A stretch of DNA of 64,000 bases from assembly GCA_015061905.1 (NCBI GenBank), contig SUVQ01000001.1:1-64000 (forward strand), in the 5' to 3' direction. Under the pieces are notes generated by a model, which was given only the letters and a program-made list of their open reading frames with translations, was not told where the DNA came from and searched no databases. A program made the translations under genes and the position numbers. Below, one piece after another: positions 60,767-64,000 of the stretch. This DNA is from Verrucomicrobiota bacterium (lineage in GTDB: Bacteria; Verrucomicrobiota; Verrucomicrobiia; Opitutales; UBA953). The first letter of the stretch is position 1, and each line of letters starts with the position of its first letter.

Positions 60767-60960
60767 AGAATCTCGCGCAAAGCCGCGAAGACGCGAAGTT
60801 TTAAAAGAGGTAAGAAACCACGAATAACCACGAATTTTCACGAATGCTTTTTAACGCAAAGAAGAAATCAGGACATCTGTGAGTATCTGTTTCATCCGTG
60901 GGAAAAATAAACCGCAAAAAAACTTTGCGGCTTTGCGCGAAAAAAAACGTTCCCGCGACT
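60767..60960. repeat. Dispersed repeat family A, copy 4 (inverted relative to copy 3)
   Basis: AACCACGAATAACCACGAATTTTCACG..CATCCGTGGGAAAAATAAACCGC..GCGCGAAAAAAAACGTTCCCGCG. Confidence 0.8.
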
Positions 60961-61046
60961 TTCGTCACAAGAACGCGTTTTCTCCTAAATCTTTCAAAAT
61001 TTCATCTTTCAACCCTACGCGGGAACGCGTTATACTACGCGGCGTT

Positions 61047-62042
61047 ATGCACGATATCTCGCAAGGAAAAATCCTCGTTACCGGCGGCTCCGGGCTTATC
61101 GGAAGCGCCATCATCGCCCGCCTAAACGCCCTCGGGCACACAAACATTCTCGTAACCGACAAGCTCGGCACGGATTTGCGCTACAAAAACCTCGTTCCGC
61201 TCAAATTCGCCGAATACATGGAATACGAGGATTTCGACCGCGCGCTTGAAAGCGATCCCGCGCAGTTTGCCGACATTAAAACGATTTTCCACCTCGGAGC
61301 CTGCTCCGCAACGACGGAAAAAGACTGCACTTACCTCATTCACAACAATTACGAATACACGAAAAAGCTCGCCGTGTTCGCGCTCGGAAACGGCGCGCGC
61401 TTCGTTTACGCCTCCTCCGCCGCGACTTACGGGAACGGCGAAAACGGCATGGACGACGAAGGCGACATCCTTCCGCTCAAGCCGCTCAATATGTATGGCT
61501 ATTCGAAACATCTTTTCGACCTGCACGCGTTGCGCAACGGCTACCTGAACAAAATCACGGGCATCAAATATTTCAACGTTTTCGGTCCGAACGAAAACCA
61601 CAAGGCGCACATGGTCAGCATGGTTTTCCGCGCGTTTAACCAAATCAGGGAAACCGGCGGCGTGAAGCTTTTCAAAAGCTACAAGCCGGAATACGCGGAC
61701 GGCTGCCAGATGCGCGATTTTCTCGGCGCGAAAGAAGCGGCAGCGATTACCGTGCATCTTGCGCAAAACGAGGAAGCGACGGGCTTGGTCAATGTCGGTG
61801 CGGGCAAGGCGCGCACTTGGCTCGAACTCGTGCGCCCGATTTTCGCGGCGATGGGCGTTCCCGAAAAAATCGAATTTATCGACATGCCGGAATCGCTTCG
61901 CGCGCAGTATCAGTATTTTACGCAGGCGAAAATCGACAAGCTGACACGCTTGGGCGGCGCACAATATCTCGTCCCGCTCGAAGAATCCGTTACCGACTAC
62001 GTCAAAAACTACCTTATTCCCGACAAGCATCTCGGCGAATAA
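61047..62042 (+). CDS. hldD: ADP-L-glycero-D-manno-heptose 6-epimerase
   Basis: ILVTGGSGLIGSAII, HLGACSATTEKDCTYLIHNNYEYTK, FNVFGPNENHK. Confidence 0.93.
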   Translation: MHDISQGKILVTGGSGLIGSAIIARLNALGHTNILVTDKLGTDLRYKNLVPLKFAEYMEYEDFDRALESDPAQFADIKTIFHLGACSATTEKDCTYLIHNNYEYTKKLAVFALGNGARFVYASSAATYGNGENGMDDEGDILPLKPLNMYGYSKHLFDLHALRNGYLNKITGIKYFNVFGPNENHKAHMVSMVFRAFNQIRETGGVKLFKSYKPEYADGCQMRDFLGAKEAAAITVHLAQNEEATGLVNVGAGKARTWLELVRPIFAAMGVPEKIEFIDMPESLRAQYQYFTQAKIDKLTRLGGAQYLVPLEESVTDYVKNYLIPDKHLGE

Positions 62043-62136
62043 GAAAGTTACGGGAGAGGCGCGTTTTCGCGGCTTAAGCCCGAAGCGTTTCTCCCGTAAA
62101 ACCGAACCTCATTTTTATAAAAAAACAGACAAAAAC

Positions 62137-63120
62137 ATGAAAATCATCACAGCAATCGCCCTACTCGCGCTCGTTCCGTTTGCCGCGTTCGCGCAAGAAA
62201 AAACCGGCGTTCCCGCCGAAAGCGCACGCACCGAAATCGCACCGAAGAAAACTTCCACGCCGCAAGGCTGGACGGATAATTTTGAAGCCGCAAAAAAGCA
62301 GGCGGGAACGGAAGGCAAAGACCTGCTTGTCGCGTTCTCCGGCTCGGACTGGTGCGGCTGGTGCGTGCGACTCGAAAAAGAAGTTTTTTCTGAAGGAGAT
62401 TTCACCGAAAAAGTTTCAGAGCATTTCGTTCCCGTTTATATCGATAACCCGAACGATTTATCGCTTCTCTCCGAGCACGCACAAAAGCAAAATCGCGCAC
62501 TTACGGATCACTACCGCATCGAGGGCTTCCCCACGGTTCTGCTTATGGACGCTTCCGGGTGCATCTTTGCGCAAACCGGCTACGCGTCAGGCGGACCGGA
62601 AAAATATCTCGAAATGCTGAAAAAACTGCGCGACGACGGAAAAAACGCGCCGGAATATAAAACACAAAAGGCTCTGAACGTCGTCCCGAAAGGTCCCGAT
62701 CGCGTTCGGAAGCTTGACGAGCTTCTTGCTCCGCTCCCGCTTCCGCTTCAGATTGCCAACGAAAATTATATCGATGAAATTCTCGCGGCAGATGCCGACG
62801 GCTCCTTAGGTTTGCGCTCCAAGTATCCGTATTTCACGGTCGTTCGTCCCTTAAAACAAGATTTGCAGGCGGAAATTATCCGGCTTTCACAACTCACGGA
62901 CGAAGCGCTCAAGGCACAAGGCTCGCCCGCGGACAAAGCAAAGCGCATGAAAATCGCAACGGAAGTTCTTCGAAAAAATGCCGACACCTTGCGCAAGCTT
63001 CGCCAACGCGCCGACGAAGCACGGAAAATGTTTGCCGAAAACACGCACGCAGCAAGACGCGTGGGAGCCATTCATCAGCAACTCCACTACCTGTTTTCCA
63101 ATTACATCGACAAAGAGTAA
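62137..63120 (+). CDS. Thioredoxin-fold protein
   Basis: Signal peptide; LVAFSGSDWCGWCVRLEKEVFSEGDF, EGFPTVLLMD. Confidence 0.85.
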   Translation: MKIITAIALLALVPFAAFAQEKTGVPAESARTEIAPKKTSTPQGWTDNFEAAKKQAGTEGKDLLVAFSGSDWCGWCVRLEKEVFSEGDFTEKVSEHFVPVYIDNPNDLSLLSEHAQKQNRALTDHYRIEGFPTVLLMDASGCIFAQTGYASGGPEKYLEMLKKLRDDGKNAPEYKTQKALNVVPKGPDRVRKLDELLAPLPLPLQIANENYIDEILAADADGSLGLRSKYPYFTVVRPLKQDLQAEIIRLSQLTDEALKAQGSPADKAKRMKIATEVLRKNADTLRKLRQRADEARKMFAENTHAARRVGAIHQQLHYLFSNYIDKE

Positions 63121-63150
63121 GCGCGGTCGCAGGCATTCGCTAATTTTGTG

Positions 63151-63186
63151 CGTTCCCGCGAAAAAAAAATCCGCGGGAACGCCGTT
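63151..63186 (+). terminator. Inverted-motif terminator
   Basis: CGTTCCCGCG-AAAAAAAAATC-CGCGGGAACG. Confidence 0.75.
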
Positions 63187-63205
63187 TTAATTTTTGATTC
63201 CATTC

Positions 63206-64000
63206 ATGTTTGACTCCTTTTACAACAAAACGATTTTCCTTGCTCCGCTTCTGCTCGGGCTAAGCGCGTGCATGTCTCCGGAAAAAGAAACGGAAGAAAA
63301 TTTACCCGCCGCCACACCGGAAAACGTCGAAATCCGGGAACGCGTCGAGAATGCCGAAGTTTTTGAAGCCAAACTGAAGAAAGCCCTTGCCGACGGGGAC
63401 TCCGCCCTCGCCTCGTATTTTGCCGAATACGTGCTTTCCGTAGAAGAACTTCTCGAGTTCGTCGAAAAATATTACTCGGAAAAAACCTGGCTTCCCGGCG
63501 ACCCCAACTCCATCGACTCCGCGACGGAAACCGCACGGGAAATTCGCTACACGCTCGCGCGGAGGCTCTTGCGCGAAGGCAGATGGGCAAAAGCACGGCA
63601 ATATTTTCCGGAGGATCTTCTCCCGACGTTTAATGCCTACGTTGCCGCCATCCAGCGCGGCTACAACGCTAAACTTTCCGACACCGAGCGCGCACGCGGC
63701 TTCTGGGACGCCGCGCTAATCGTGCGCACCGACGGAGACGCGCTCTTTCTCGCCGCCGCCGGCCCCACTTATGTTTCCGGCGGAGAGTGGGAAGAAAACC
63801 CCATTCTCAAACTGCGTTTTTCGGAAAATATCGCTTCCGAAGAAGAGCGTTCCCGCGCGGAATCTCGCGACATTTCCCGCTTCGTCAACGATCGCCGTTT
63901 TCGCGCCGCGATGCTCGTGCAAAACGCCGCAAGCCTCCTGCCGAACAACGACGACCGCACCGCCCGCCTGCTTTGCACCGCCGGCGTTTGGCTTCGCTAC
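63206..64000 (+). CDS. Putative lipoprotein, truncated by window edge
   Basis: MFDSFYNKTIFLAPLLLGLSACMSPEKETEENLP... open to the end; lipobox LSAC. Confidence 0.7.
   Translation, partial: MFDSFYNKTIFLAPLLLGLSACMSPEKETEENLPAATPENVEIRERVENAEVFEAKLKKALADGDSALASYFAEYVLSVEELLEFVEKYYSEKTWLPGDPNSIDSATETAREIRYTLARRLLREGRWAKARQYFPEDLLPTFNAYVAAIQRGYNAKLSDTERARGFWDAALIVRTDGDALFLAAAGPTYVSGGEWEENPILKLRFSENIASEEERSRAESRDISRFVNDRRFRAAMLVQNAASLLPNNDDRTARLLCTAGVWLRY

Noticed and set aside
1-64000. CRISPR array
   Set aside because: The recurring CGGGAACG word is irregularly spaced, in both orientations and within genes; no regular repeat-spacer array or cas genes seen.
1-64000. Iterated word as a Chi or KOPS site
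   Set aside because: Both orientations appear mixed within short stretches, without the strand bias expected for Chi/KOPS; a genome-wide skew test would be decisive.

Overview
64 kb of a Gram-negative chromosome. PEP-CTERM proteins, gene content and intergenic repeats suggest Verrucomicrobiota/Opitutales-like, but this is an inference. Most of it is housekeeping: ribB, serine dehydratase, pgi, secG, proABC, metK, rbfA, parB, dapB, a rpsP-trmD-rplS block, prmC, pyrE, hldD and four tRNAs. Accessory content includes a frameshifted integrase-type transposase beside an AT-rich island with a trypsin-like protease interrupted by an in-frame TAG, an IS481-like remnant, a putative PP-loop/flippase pair, GH89, and three PEP-CTERM genes. 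Main hunt results: (1) a hugely over-represented, non-palindromic word CGGGAACG/CGTTCCCG (core GGGAACG), about one per 250-300 bp in both orientations, inside genes and as inverted pairs forming terminators. It behaves like a DNA-uptake-type or other highly iterated genomic word. (2) Two motif deserts (about 0.86-2.39 kb and 23.65-28.31 kb) that may mark recent acquisitions, the second including proBA. (3) A compact untracked transcription unit at about 30.26-30.49 kb encoding the 20-aa hydrophobic peptide MESLILILILILLILESIKK, with its Shine-Dalgarno in the loop of a perfect hairpin: a candidate type I toxin-like locus. (4) PEP-CTERM genes embedded in repeat cassettes whose flanks, signal peptide and C-terminus are conserved while the centre is replaced. 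No searches were run; all counts are by eye.
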